From positions 487,501 to 551,500 of the forward strand of contig NZ_CP073748.1 of assembly GCF_024398035.1 (NCBI RefSeq): a DNA stretch of 64,000 nucleotides, written 5' to 3'. The stretch is from Kordiimonas sp. SCSIO 12603 (GTDB lineage: Bacteria > Pseudomonadota > Alphaproteobacteria > Sphingomonadales > Kordiimonadaceae). Position 1 is the stretch's first letter, and the number at the start of each line of letters is the position of its first letter. Both the position numbers and the translations under genes were made by a program. Shown piece after piece: positions 34,612 to 43,909 of the stretch. Under the pieces are notes generated by a model. That model made no database searches, was not told where the DNA came from, and saw nothing but the letters and a program-made list of their open reading frames with translations.

Positions 34612-35550
34612 ATGCTACGCGCGGAAAATTTACCATATAGCGTTCACGGTAAATCACGCCTGAAGCATTATATGCAGTATGTGTTGATGCCGAGTGCTGA
34701 AAAAACCAAGTGGCTGCTTGGCCTTGTGCGGAAAGATGCTTTTTTCAGCTGTATTGTGGATGAACTTGAAGCTGGCGGTTATGATATCAAACACCGTTTT
34801 TACGGCCGTAGCGGCGCCTATATTCCTCATACCATCAAACTCAAAAAAGAAGGTGATCCAACAGAAGCCTTAAAGGCGCTCAAGGCGGCAGGGAAACTGA
34901 AGGCACGGTTTGCTTTCAGCGCCCGTTATGGCGGTGTCCAACAGGCTCACTACTTCCTCCATGAATTGATGCATTTCTGGCAGGATCAGCGCGGTCTTTA
35001 TCTCAGGCCTGTGCAGGTGGAGGGTAAAATCCCTATCATGCTGGATGCTGAAAGCAGAGTGCGCGTTACCTGTTTCCTTGAAGCTATGGCAGAAGTGGAA
35101 GCAATCCGTGCTTCATGGCGCTTAAAGGAAGCGGGGTATAATGCGGCATGGCAAGGAGCGCTATCTTCCCTTGATTGGTGCAAGCTTGCACGCGGATATG
35201 CAGCAGATATAGTCACTATGTCTGAGCCTGAAGCTGCCCGCCGTGCGTTTGACCGATGGTACCAAAGCTCTCACCGGGCTTACTATGAAAAACGCGGCCT
35301 GCTGGCTTATGAGCGAATGCTAAAAAGTCTACCAACGCAAGATGCTATGGAGATTAAACCTTATCTACGGCATGTGAATTTGGATGACCTTCTCGCTACG
35401 CTGCCAGAAGAAGATCGCCCCGAGTATTTGGTGTTAGGTAATGCTATACCTTTATCGGGTAAGCCATATAGTGTTTTTGATCATAGCGACATTGCTTTAA
35501 AAATCATAAAGCACGGTATTTCAGAGAATATGTGGATCTACAACAATTAG
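34612..35550 (+). CDS. putative zinc metallopeptidase (DUF6782-like)
   Basis: 312-residue cytoplasmic protein. The zincin motif HELMH lies in HYFLHELMHFWQDQRGL (about residues 116-120), followed some 30 residues later by FLEAMAEVEAIR, where a Glu could be the third zinc ligand. This layout fits the putative metallopeptidase family DUF6782. No signal peptide or membrane segment. Start is ATG 34612; a GTG at 34606 is in frame with weaker spacing. It follows the PEPC-like gene by 154 bases with its own possible promoter, so co-transcription is uncertain. Substrate unknown. Confidence 0.68.
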   Translation: MLRAENLPYSVHGKSRLKHYMQYVLMPSAEKTKWLLGLVRKDAFFSCIVDELEAGGYDIKHRFYGRSGAYIPHTIKLKKEGDPTEALKALKAAGKLKARFAFSARYGGVQQAHYFLHELMHFWQDQRGLYLRPVQVEGKIPIMLDAESRVRVTCFLEAMAEVEAIRASWRLKEAGYNAAWQGALSSLDWCKLARGYAADIVTMSEPEAARRAFDRWYQSSHRAYYEKRGLLAYERMLKSLPTQDAMEIKPYLRHVNLDDLLATLPEEDRPEYLVLGNAIPLSGKPYSVFDHSDIALKIIKHGISENMWIYNN

Positions 35551-35595
35551 GCTAGATAGGGATTTTGTTCTAGAATAGTATCGATAGGTTCGACG

Positions 35596-35919
35596 CTACC
35601 CTTTAGCTTGAGAAGTTTTTTCTTCTATGTACTCTTCCCACCACTTTTTTAATTCAGTTATGAATAAAAGTGCTCGCTTTCTTTCATAGTTTAGGCCCAT
35701 ATGATCTTTAACGACATATTCCACATATGCCTCTAAGCCAGCATAGTTTTGATTAACCAAAAAAGAATAAGTTTGGCCTAAATACCCATCGTATTCATCT
35801 TGTGGCCAATCACTATCTGGATCAGTGAAAACTCCAATAGGGTCATAGTAAACCCAGTGGGTGCGTATGATTGGTATTGTGAGGCGAATGAAGTGTTTAT
35901 CGGTTTTTAGCTTGTTCAT
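35596..35919 (-). CDS. 107-residue orphan protein
   Basis: No family recognised. The protein is rich in aromatic and charged residues (THWVYYDP, DSDWPQDEYDGYLGQTYSF, KKWWEEYIEEK) and looks like a small soluble alpha/beta or alpha domain. The base composition is clearly more AT-rich than in the flanking genes, and no good ribosome-binding site precedes the ATG, which fits a recently acquired gene or one with unusual expression. It lies convergent to the metallopeptidase gene and just 31 bases upstream of the uppP stop on the same strand. Confidence 0.55.
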   Translation of the reverse strand: MNKLKTDKHFIRLTIPIIRTHWVYYDPIGVFTDPDSDWPQDEYDGYLGQTYSFLVNQNYAGLEAYVEYVVKDHMGLNYERKRALLFITELKKWWEEYIEEKTSQAKG

Positions 35920-35950
35920 GTTGTTTGTTCTTGGGCATTTTCATTTTTCA

Positions 35951-36784
35951 TCAACCAATATAACCCGCGCCAATAAGCCCGAACAGGATAATACCGAGGA
36001 GAACACGGTAGACCACAAAGATGGTCATGTTGGCGCGCTCTAACCATTTCATCAGGAAATGGATAGCGGCGAGGGCCGTGAGGCACGCGAGGCCTGCGGC
36101 AATCCCTGCATCAATCCATTGCTGGCTGCTTGTTTCTTCAAACGCATCAAGGGCTGTTGCGGCACCTGATGCGATAATCGCAGGAATGGAAAGCAGCATG
36201 GAAAAGCGAGCTGCTTCCTGCCGAGTGAAGCCCAGATAGCGGGCCATCGTCATGGTAACACCAGCGCGGCTGGTGCCGGGGATAAGCGCAAAAACCTGTG
36301 CAACACCAATCATCAGTGCAGGTTTAATTGCCATGCGCTCCATGGTTTTCTCAGTCGCTCCCTTTTTGTCTGCGATATAAAGAAGGATACCAAAGAAGAT
36401 AGAAGTGAAGGCGATCACCTCTGCAGTGCGCAGCATATCATTCACGCCTGTGGCTACCATCAGGCCGCCGACAATCACCATTGGGATGGTGCCGATAATC
36501 AGCCCCCAGAACAGCTTCATATAAAGTGTGCCTTCAACAGCACGGCGGGCGGGGGCGATCCCGATACTGCCAAGCCCGGCGAGCGTAAGGCCCTTTGTAT
36601 CCTGCCTGAAATAGAGAAGCACAGCGGTGAGCGTGCCTACATGCACAGCCACATCCATCATTGCACCCTGATCAGCCCAGCCTGTGAGGGCGGGGATTAA
36701 AATCAAATGCCCGGAGGAGCTGATCGGCAGGAATTCTGTAATGCCTTGAACGAGGGCAAGAATAAAGAGCTGAAGGGCGGTCAC
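35951..36784 (-). CDS. uppP: undecaprenyl-diphosphatase
   Basis: Polytopic membrane enzyme (BacA type) that recycles undecaprenyl pyrophosphate to the monophosphate carrier for cell-wall synthesis; overexpression is known to give bacitracin resistance. Motifs: LVQGITEFLPISSSGH at the N-terminus and GTSRAG mid-protein, both catalytic. 277 residues from the GTG at 36784, which has AGGAG six bases upstream; the open frame to 36868 adds a non-homologous tail. About eight membrane segments. Diverges from gltD. Confidence 0.95.
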   Translation of the reverse strand: MTALQLFILALVQGITEFLPISSSGHLILIPALTGWADQGAMMDVAVHVGTLTAVLLYFRQDTKGLTLAGLGSIGIAPARRAVEGTLYMKLFWGLIIGTIPMVIVGGLMVATGVNDMLRTAEVIAFTSIFFGILLYIADKKGATEKTMERMAIKPALMIGVAQVFALIPGTSRAGVTMTMARYLGFTRQEAARFSMLLSIPAIIASGAATALDAFEETSSQQWIDAGIAAGLACLTALAAIHFLMKWLERANMTIFVVYRVLLGIILFGLIGAGYIG

Positions 36785-37122
36785 GCTAGGCTCCTGAGTA
36801 AGGATTAAAAGAATAAAACCACATATATCAGGCCTTGATTTCTCGTGCGAGGGACAATTTAGTATCAATTCGGTACTAAAAATGCCTAATTTTTCCTTAA
36901 CAAGCTATTGGAAACCAATGATGTAGGTTTTAATTGGTCAGCTATATTGACCTATATGCTATTTTTTTAGTGATATTTCCAAGAATTGAACATATAGTGC
37001 GTACAAATAGATTCGTAAGCACGATTATTTCACGAAACTGTGGCGCCATTTCAGCCGACCTTGAAAGATGTTCCATCTTATGGCCGAGCGCCCTTTCGTG
37101 ACTGTCAGGAAAAGGGATGATC
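36785..37122. other. 338-bp divergent intergenic region uppP/gltD
   Basis: AT-rich control region with no gene I can support. It should hold the promoters of uppP (leftward) and gltD (rightward). I see no clear sigma-54 -24/-12 site or operator repeat; an imperfect TAGT/ACTA pair lies near 36860-36880. Confidence 0.5.
36947..36976 (+). promoter_or_regulatory. candidate gltD promoter
   Basis: TTGACC (36947-36952) and TGATAT (36971-36976), 18-base spacer, about 150 bases before the gltD start. Weak -10; by eye only. Confidence 0.3.
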
Positions 37123-38550
37123 ATGGCCGACGACCTTTTAAAATTTGTTTCGATTGACCAACAGATGCCAACCAAGCGCACGGCAGGTGATCGTAAAGCT
37201 GATTTTGATGAAATTTATGATGAGTTTGATACGGAAGGCGCGAAAGAACAGGCGAGCCGTTGTTCCCAGTGTGGCGTGCCTTTCTGTCATATCCATTGTC
37301 CGCTCGGGAATAACATTCCTGATTGGTTGCGTCTCACCGCGGAAGGCCGCCTTGAGGATGCATACGAAATGGCATCCAGCACAAACAATATGCCTGAAAT
37401 CTGCGGCCGTATTTGCCCACAAGACCGCCTCTGTGAAGGTAACTGCGTTATTGAGAAGGATTTTGACAGTGTTACCATCGGCAGTGTCGAGAAATATATT
37501 GCAGATACCGCTTGGGAAAACGGTTGGATCAAGCCAATCGCACCAGCGGCTGAACGCAAAGAAAGCATCGGCATTATTGGCGCTGGCCCTGCTGGTCTCG
37601 CTGCCGCTGAAGAGCTCAGAAAAGATGGTTTTCAGGTGCACATCTATGACAGACATGACCGTGCCGGTGGTTTGCTGGTATACGGCATCCCGGGTTTCAA
37701 GCTTGAAAAAGATGTGGTTGGTCGCAGAACAGGGCGGTTAGAGCAATCAGGCATTACCTTCCATCTCGATTATGAAATTGGCCGGGAAGCAACGCTTTCT
37801 GAACTTCGCGAGAAACATGATGCGCTTTTGATCGCTACCGGTGTTTACCGCGCGCGCGGCTTGAAGGCTCCGGGTGTTGGCCTTGGTAATATTCGGGAAG
37901 CGCTTGATTATCTCACTGCCTCCAACAAAGTTGGTTTTGGCGACAGTGTGCCGGAATATGAAAGCGGTGCTTTAAACGCAGAAGGCAAAAACGTTGTGGT
38001 AATTGGTGGTGGTGATACGGCGATGGACTGTGTGCGTACTGCCGTGCGCCAGGGGGCGAAATCAGTAAAATGCCTATACCGCCGTGACCGTGCAAATATG
38101 CCGGGCAGTGTGCGCGAAGTGCAAAACGCCGAGGAAGAAGGTGTGGAATTTGAGTGGCTTTGCGGCCCTGAAGCTTTCCTTGGCGGTGAAAATGTTGAAG
38201 CCGTTAGGGCATACCGTATGCGTCTCGGCGCGCCGGATGCCACAGGCAGACAAGCACCTGAGCCTGTGCCAGATAGTACTTTCAATATTGATTGTGATCT
38301 TGCGATCCTGGCTCTTGGGTTTGAGCCTGAAGATCTGCCAGCGCTCTTTGGATCGCCGGAGTTGCGGGTAACCCGCTGGGGCACGGTAACCGTTGATCAT
38401 GCATCCATGATGACCAACCTGCCGGGTGTGTTTGCGGCCGGTGATATTGTGCGCGGTGCATCTCTTGTGGTGTGGGCGATCCGTGATGGCCGTGATGCCG
38501 CTGAAAATATCAAATCCTATCTCACTGCAAAACAGCAAGACGCAGCATAA
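37123..38550 (+). CDS. gltD: glutamate synthase (NADPH) small subunit
   Basis: FAD-containing subunit that passes electrons from NADPH to the large subunit for glutamate formation. N-terminal cysteine clusters for two 4Fe-4S centres (RCSQCGVPFCHIHCPLG and CGRICPQDRLCEGNC), FAD-binding GAGPAGLAAAEELRKDG (about 145-161), NADPH-binding VVIGGGDTAMDC, and a closing GVFAAGDI. 475 residues. ATG at 37123 has AAGGG six bases upstream; an in-frame ATG two codons earlier is possible. gltB follows after 14 bases. Confidence 0.95.
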   Translation: MADDLLKFVSIDQQMPTKRTAGDRKADFDEIYDEFDTEGAKEQASRCSQCGVPFCHIHCPLGNNIPDWLRLTAEGRLEDAYEMASSTNNMPEICGRICPQDRLCEGNCVIEKDFDSVTIGSVEKYIADTAWENGWIKPIAPAAERKESIGIIGAGPAGLAAAEELRKDGFQVHIYDRHDRAGGLLVYGIPGFKLEKDVVGRRTGRLEQSGITFHLDYEIGREATLSELREKHDALLIATGVYRARGLKAPGVGLGNIREALDYLTASNKVGFGDSVPEYESGALNAEGKNVVVIGGGDTAMDCVRTAVRQGAKSVKCLYRRDRANMPGSVREVQNAEEEGVEFEWLCGPEAFLGGENVEAVRAYRMRLGAPDATGRQAPEPVPDSTFNIDCDLAILALGFEPEDLPALFGSPELRVTRWGTVTVDHASMMTNLPGVFAAGDIVRGASLVVWAIRDGRDAAENIKSYLTAKQQDAA

Positions 38551-38564
38551 TCGAGGGCCAGACA

Positions 38565-41500
38565 ATGAATAGTTATAATGAACATGTTCCGGGCCCAATC
38601 GGGCTTTATAACCCAGAAGATGAGCACAGCAGCTGTGGTGTTGGTCTTGTTGCCGCGATGGATGGAAAAGCTTCTCGCGACGTTGTTTTACGCGGTATTG
38701 AAGCGCTTCGTGCTATCTGGCACCGGGGTGCGGTTGATGCTGACGGTAAAACCGGTGACGGCGCAGGCATTATGCTTGAAATCCCGCAGGAATTTTTCAA
38801 GGAGCATGTGCGTGCCACAGGCCATGAGCCATCTGCTGGTCGCCTAGCTGTTGGTATGGCTTTCCTGCCGAGGGTTGATCTTTCTGCGCAGGAAACGTGC
38901 CGCACAATCGTAGAAACAGAAATCCTGAAGTTCGGATATACAATTTACGGCTGGCGTCAGGTGCCGGTGGATATTTCTGTGATCGGTGAGAAAGCAGAAG
39001 CAACCCGACCTGAAATCGAACAAATCATGATCGCTAATTCTAAAGGCGTGGATGATGAAACTTTTGAGCGTGAGCTTTATATCATCCGCCGCCGGATTGA
39101 ACGTGCGGTGGTGGCAGCACAGGTAGGTGATTTCTACATGTGTTCGCTTTCCTGCCGGAATGTGATTTATAAAGGCCTGTTCCTCGCCGAGCAGTTATCT
39201 GTTTTCTATCCTGATCTGCAGGATGAGAAATATACGTCCAGCTACGCGATTTATCACCAGCGCTATTCAACGAATACCTTCCCGCAGTGGTGGCTTGCGC
39301 AGCCGTTCCGCATGCTTGCTCATAACGGTGAGATCAATACCATTCGCGGTAATGTGAACTGGATGAAAAGCCACCAGATCAGGATGGCGTCTATCGCTTT
39401 TGGCGATAGTTCTGAAGATATCAAGCCAGTGGTACCAAAGGGTGCTTCAGATAGTGCGGCTCTTGACGCGGTGTTTGAAGTGATGGTGCGCGCGGGCCGG
39501 AATGCGCCGATGGCAAAAACCATGCTTGTACCGGAGGCATGGTCTAACAAGGAAAGCATGCCGAAAGCCCACCGGGATATGTATGCCTACACCAACAGTG
39601 TGATGGAGCCGTGGGATGGCCCGGCCGCCCTTGCAGCTACAGACGGCCGCTGGATTATGGCGGCGGTGGACCGGAATGGCCTACGCCCAATGCGCTTTAC
39701 GGTAACTAAAGATGGCTTCCTTATCGTTGGTTCGGAAACCGGTATGGTTGTTGTGGATGAAGATGATGTGCTAGAGAAAGGCCGCCTTGGCCCAGGGCAG
39801 ATGGTGGCGCTTGATCTTCAGGAAGGTAAGTTCTATCATGACGGTGAGGTTAAGGATGAGCTTGCCGCATCACAGCCGTTTGAGGATTGGGTAAATGACC
39901 TTCTGGGAATTGATGATCTGCCGGGCTACCGCGGTGAAGAATTCCCGTCTTATGAGGGGGAAGACTTGCGCCGCAGGCAAATTGCCGCTGGTTTTACCCA
40001 TGAAGATCTTGAGCTGATTCTCCAGCCGCAGGTGATGACAGCCAAGGAAGCTATTGGTTCAATGGGGGATGATACCCCGCTTGCGGTTCTTTCAAGCCAG
40101 TACCGGAACCTTTCACATTATTTCCGCCAGAATTTTTCACAGGTAACCAATCCGCCGATTGATAGTTTGCGCGAAAGCCGGGTGATGAGCCTTAAAACTC
40201 GCTTTGGTAACTTTGCCAACGTGCTTGATGAAGGCCATACGCAAGCGGGTGCAATTGTACTTGATAGCCCTGTGGTTTCGAACCGTGAATGGAAAACGCT
40301 GATTTCTCATTTTGGTGATGAAGCTGAGGTAATTGACTGTACATTTGATGTAAACGGCGGGCAGGGCGCACTTCGTGAAGCGCTGAACCGTATTCGCCGT
40401 GAAGCAGAAGATGCAGTGCGCGAAGGCCGGGGGCATTTGTTCCTGACAGATGAAAACATCAGTGCTGGACGCGCGCCTGTGCCGATGATTCTCGCGACAG
40501 GTGGCCTTCATACCTATCTGGTTGGTGAAGGGCTTAGAACTTTCACAAGTTTAAATGTTCGTTCCTCCGAATGCCTTGATCCACATTATTTTGCTGTGCT
40601 TATTGGTGCAGGCGCGACCACTGTGAACGCTTACCTTGCGCAGGATATGATTGCTGAGCGCCAAGCGAAAGGGCTGTTTGGTGATTATGATCTCACTGAA
40701 TGTGTGGTGCGCGCTACAGAAGCTATTGATCAAGGTCTTCTAAAGATCATGTCTAAGATGGGGATTTCCATTATCTCCAGCTATCGCGGCGGTAATAATT
40801 TTGAGGCGCTAGGGCTGTCTCGCTCACTGGTGGCTGAATTCTTCCCGGGGATGCCTACAAAAATCTCCGGTATTGGCCTGGCTGGTGTGCAGCAGAAAGT
40901 ACTTGAGCAGCATGCGAAAGCCTTTGAAAGCAGCAAACAGGTTCTGCCAATTGGTGGCCTTTACCGCTTCCGCCGTGGTGAAGAAGTGCACAGCCATGAT
41001 GGCCAGCTTATTCACCTGCTTCAGAGCGCGGTGGGGTCAGATAATTATTCCAAGTATCTGACCTATTCAAAAGGCCTTGCCGCAATGCCGCCCGTGAACC
41101 TGCGTGATCTGCTTGATTTCCGTAGGCCAGAGGAAGGCGCAGCGCTTGATGCCGTGGAATCTATCACCCAGATCAGGAAACGTTTTATCACGCCGGGTAT
41201 GTCGCTTGGGGCGCTTTCAGTAGAAGCGCATGAAACGCTGGCTATTGCTATGAACCGTATCGGGGCCAAGTCTGTTTCCGGTGAAGGCGGAGAGGATAGC
41301 AAACGTTATACGCCTTATGAAAATGGTGATAACGCCAACAGCCCTATTAAGCAGATTGCTTCCGGTCGTTTTGGTGTAACAGCCGAGTATCTGAATGCCT
41401 GTGAAGAGCTTGAAATTAAAGTAGCGCAAGGTGCAAAACCCGGTGAGGGCGGTCAGTTGCCTGGCTTTAAAGTAACCGAGATGATTGCGAAACTACGGCA

Positions 41501-43073
41501 TTCAACACCGGGCGTAACGCTTATTTCACCGCCGCCGCACCACGATATTTATTCCATCGAAGATCTGGCGCAGCTGATTTATGATTTGAAGCAGATTAAC
41601 CCGCGCGCTCAGGTGTGTGTGAAGCTGGTGTCTTCCGCGGGGATTGGTACGATCGCAGCGGGTGTTGCGAAAGCGCATGCGGATGTCATTCTGATTTCCG
41701 GCCATAATGGCGGTACAGGTGCAAGCCCGCAAACCAGTATTAAATATGCTGGTACGCCGTGGGAAATTGGCCTTGCAGAGGTTAACCAGGTTCTGACACT
41801 GAACGGGTTGCGTCACCGTGTGAAATTGCGCACAGATGGCGGAATTAAAACAGGCCGTGATGTGGTGATAGCCGCGATGTTGGGCGCTGAAGAATACGGT
41901 GTGGGTACAGCTTCGCTCGTTGCAATGGGCTGTATTATGGTGCGCCAGTGCCATTCAAACACCTGCCCGGTTGGCGTGTGTACGCAAGATGAAAAATTGC
42001 GTGCAAAGTTTGATGGTACGCCAGAGAAAGTAGTGAATCTCTTTAGCTTTATCGCTGAGGAAACTCGGGAAATTCTGGCTGAGCTTGGCGTCGAGAAGCT
42101 GGATGATATCATCGGCCGTACGGACCTCCTTCATCAGGTAAGCCGCGGTGCGGATCACCTTGATGATCTGGATTTGAACCCGCTTCTGGTGCAGGTAGGT
42201 GGCAGGAACCACCAAAGTATTTGCACTCTTGAAGGCCGCAATGAAGTGCCGGATACGCTTGATGCCCAGATGCTTGAGGATGCGAAAGCTGTATTCAGCA
42301 AAGGTGAGAAGATGCAGCTTACCTACAGTGTGCAAAACACGCTCAGAGCTATTGGAACCCGCTTCTCGAGCGAGATCACTCAGCATTTTGGCATGACAGG
42401 CTTGAAGCCTGATCATGTAACCGTGCGTCTGCGAGGTTCCGCGGGGCAGTCCCTTGGGGCGTTTGCTGTGCAGGGCCTTAAGATTGAAGTGGCGGGTGAT
42501 GCCAACGATTATGTAGGTAAAGGTCTTTCTGGCGGTACTATTGTTGTACGGCCGTCAAACCGGGCGTCGTTTAATTCGCAGTCTAATACCATCATCGGTA
42601 ACACGGTTCTTTATGGTGCTACGTCAGGAAAGCTGTTTGCAGCAGGCCAGGCGGGTGAGCGTTTCGCTGTGCGCAACTCTGGCGCAACTGTAGTAGTTGA
42701 AGGCTGCGGGGCGAACGGCTGTGAATATATGACAGGCGGTAAAGCCATCATTCTTGGTGCCGTTGGAGATAATTTCGGTGCCGGAATGACAGGTGGTATG
42801 GCTTTTGTTTATGATGAAGATGGAAAGTTTGAAGAACACATTAATACCGAAAGTCTTCTTTATAACCGCGTGTCTTCAGCTCACTGGGAAGCTGATCTTA
42901 AGGCTGCCATTGAAGAGCATACCCGTGAGACCCATTCCCGCTGGGGGGCAACTATCCTTTCGAACTGGGAAACAAAGCTTCAGAACTTCTGGCAGGTGGT
43001 ACCAAAAGAAATGATTGATAAACTTGACCATCCGGTAACGGATGATAGCGCCGCTGAGGCAAATATCGCATAA
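38565..43073 (+). CDS. gltB: glutamate synthase (NADPH) large subunit
   Basis: Makes two glutamates from glutamine and 2-oxoglutarate; with glutamine synthetase it is the main ammonium-assimilation route. Class II amidotransferase domain begins at Cys24 (SSCGVGLVAA), exposed after removal of a 23-residue propeptide; central and FMN-binding domains follow (SVSGEGGEDSKRY, GHNGGTGASP); the 3Fe-4S ligands are in CHSNTCPVGVC; the C-terminal GXGXG beta-helix spans about 1250-1450. 1502 residues, normal. GAGGG precedes the ATG. Paired with gltD and ended by a terminator. Confidence 0.97.
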   Translation: MNSYNEHVPGPIGLYNPEDEHSSCGVGLVAAMDGKASRDVVLRGIEALRAIWHRGAVDADGKTGDGAGIMLEIPQEFFKEHVRATGHEPSAGRLAVGMAFLPRVDLSAQETCRTIVETEILKFGYTIYGWRQVPVDISVIGEKAEATRPEIEQIMIANSKGVDDETFERELYIIRRRIERAVVAAQVGDFYMCSLSCRNVIYKGLFLAEQLSVFYPDLQDEKYTSSYAIYHQRYSTNTFPQWWLAQPFRMLAHNGEINTIRGNVNWMKSHQIRMASIAFGDSSEDIKPVVPKGASDSAALDAVFEVMVRAGRNAPMAKTMLVPEAWSNKESMPKAHRDMYAYTNSVMEPWDGPAALAATDGRWIMAAVDRNGLRPMRFTVTKDGFLIVGSETGMVVVDEDDVLEKGRLGPGQMVALDLQEGKFYHDGEVKDELAASQPFEDWVNDLLGIDDLPGYRGEEFPSYEGEDLRRRQIAAGFTHEDLELILQPQVMTAKEAIGSMGDDTPLAVLSSQYRNLSHYFRQNFSQVTNPPIDSLRESRVMSLKTRFGNFANVLDEGHTQAGAIVLDSPVVSNREWKTLISHFGDEAEVIDCTFDVNGGQGALREALNRIRREAEDAVREGRGHLFLTDENISAGRAPVPMILATGGLHTYLVGEGLRTFTSLNVRSSECLDPHYFAVLIGAGATTVNAYLAQDMIAERQAKGLFGDYDLTECVVRATEAIDQGLLKIMSKMGISIISSYRGGNNFEALGLSRSLVAEFFPGMPTKISGIGLAGVQQKVLEQHAKAFESSKQVLPIGGLYRFRRGEEVHSHDGQLIHLLQSAVGSDNYSKYLTYSKGLAAMPPVNLRDLLDFRRPEEGAALDAVESITQIRKRFITPGMSLGALSVEAHETLAIAMNRIGAKSVSGEGGEDSKRYTPYENGDNANSPIKQIASGRFGVTAEYLNACEELEIKVAQGAKPGEGGQLPGFKVTEMIAKLRHSTPGVTLISPPPHHDIYSIEDLAQLIYDLKQINPRAQVCVKLVSSAGIGTIAAGVAKAHADVILISGHNGGTGASPQTSIKYAGTPWEIGLAEVNQVLTLNGLRHRVKLRTDGGIKTGRDVVIAAMLGAEEYGVGTASLVAMGCIMVRQCHSNTCPVGVCTQDEKLRAKFDGTPEKVVNLFSFIAEETREILAELGVEKLDDIIGRTDLLHQVSRGADHLDDLDLNPLLVQVGGRNHQSICTLEGRNEVPDTLDAQMLEDAKAVFSKGEKMQLTYSVQNTLRAIGTRFSSEITQHFGMTGLKPDHVTVRLRGSAGQSLGAFAVQGLKIEVAGDANDYVGKGLSGGTIVVRPSNRASFNSQSNTIIGNTVLYGATSGKLFAAGQAGERFAVRNSGATVVVEGCGANGCEYMTGGKAIILGAVGDNFGAGMTGGMAFVYDEDGKFEEHINTESLLYNRVSSAHWEADLKAAIEEHTRETHSRWGATILSNWETKLQNFWQVVPKEMIDKLDHPVTDDSAAEANIA

Positions 43074-43080
43074 ATGTGTG

Positions 43081-43104
43081 AAGCCCGGTTTTTCCGGGCT
43101 TTTC
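43081..43104 (+). terminator. rho-independent terminator after gltB
   Basis: AAGCCCGG (43081-43088) and CCGGGCTT (43094-43101), T-rich loop, followed by T residues, eight bases after the gltB stop. Confidence 0.8.
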
Positions 43105-43239
43105 CATATTTTCTGGGCTTTCTTTTCGGTATTTATAGGGCTAAGAACAAAAGCAGGCGACTAGATATTTCCTTTTGGAATTTTTAGTTCTAAACTGCTT
43201 TTAGTTTCTATTAATCCATACTGATTACAAATACCGATT

Positions 43240-43908
43240 ATGCCCGTACTTTATCATCACTGGCTCAGTCCTGCCGCCCGTTTTGTTCGTGTGCTTCTTA
43301 GTGAAAAGCGCATTGATTTCACGTTGCGTATTGAAAAAGAGTGGGAGCGCAGGCCACAGTTTTTGGCACTTAACCCGGCTGGTGAAGTTCCAGTTCTGGT
43401 GATGGATGACGGCAAAGCTTATTCGGGCGTAATGGCAATCGCTGAATTCCTTGAAGAAATCGTACCTGAACCACCAATGCTGTTTGGGGATGCTGATGAA
43501 CGCTATGAAACCCGGCGGCTTGTGGGTTGGTTTCATACCAAGCTTGGTTCTGAAGTAACGCGCCATTTGGTGCAGGAAAAGCTCTATAAGCGTTTCTTTG
43601 GTATGGGCGAGCCAGATTCGCAGGCAATTCGCTGTGCGGCCCATAACCTCAAAACCCACCTGAAATATGTTTCGTTCCTTGTGGAGCGCAGGCATTATCT
43701 AGCCGGTAGCCAGTTCACCATGGCGGATGCGGCAGCAGCGGCGCATATCTCTGTGGCTGATTATTTTGGTAATATCTATTGGCAGGAATGGCCGCAGGTA
43801 AAAGAATGGTATATGCGCGTGAAGTGTCGCCGGTCTGTTCGCTCACTTTTATCTGATAAAATCAATGGCTTAGCGCCTGCTGAGCATTATTCCGAACTGG
43901 ATTTCTGA
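43240..43908 (+). CDS. glutathione S-transferase family protein
   Basis: 222 residues. N-terminal thioredoxin-like domain (MPVLYHHWLSPAARFVRVLLSEK; substrate-side proline in GEVPVLVMDDG; glutathione-contact Ser in YSGVMAIAEFLEE) and an all-helical C-terminal domain with the N-capping block FTMADAAAAAHISVADYFG. The catalytic Ser/Tyr position near the N-terminus appears as SP in WLSPAARF, a bacterial pattern. Function may be detoxification or a chaperone-like role. One base separates it from queG, so they are co-transcribed. Confidence 0.88.
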   Translation: MPVLYHHWLSPAARFVRVLLSEKRIDFTLRIEKEWERRPQFLALNPAGEVPVLVMDDGKAYSGVMAIAEFLEEIVPEPPMLFGDADERYETRRLVGWFHTKLGSEVTRHLVQEKLYKRFFGMGEPDSQAIRCAAHNLKTHLKYVSFLVERRHYLAGSQFTMADAAAAAHISVADYFGNIYWQEWPQVKEWYMRVKCRRSVRSLLSDKINGLAPAEHYSELDF

Positions 43909-43909
43909 T

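Noticed and set aside
36942-37181. 79-codon minus-strand frame between uppP and gltD
   Set aside because: Overlaps the gltD start and its likely promoter, with no family or ribosome-binding site.
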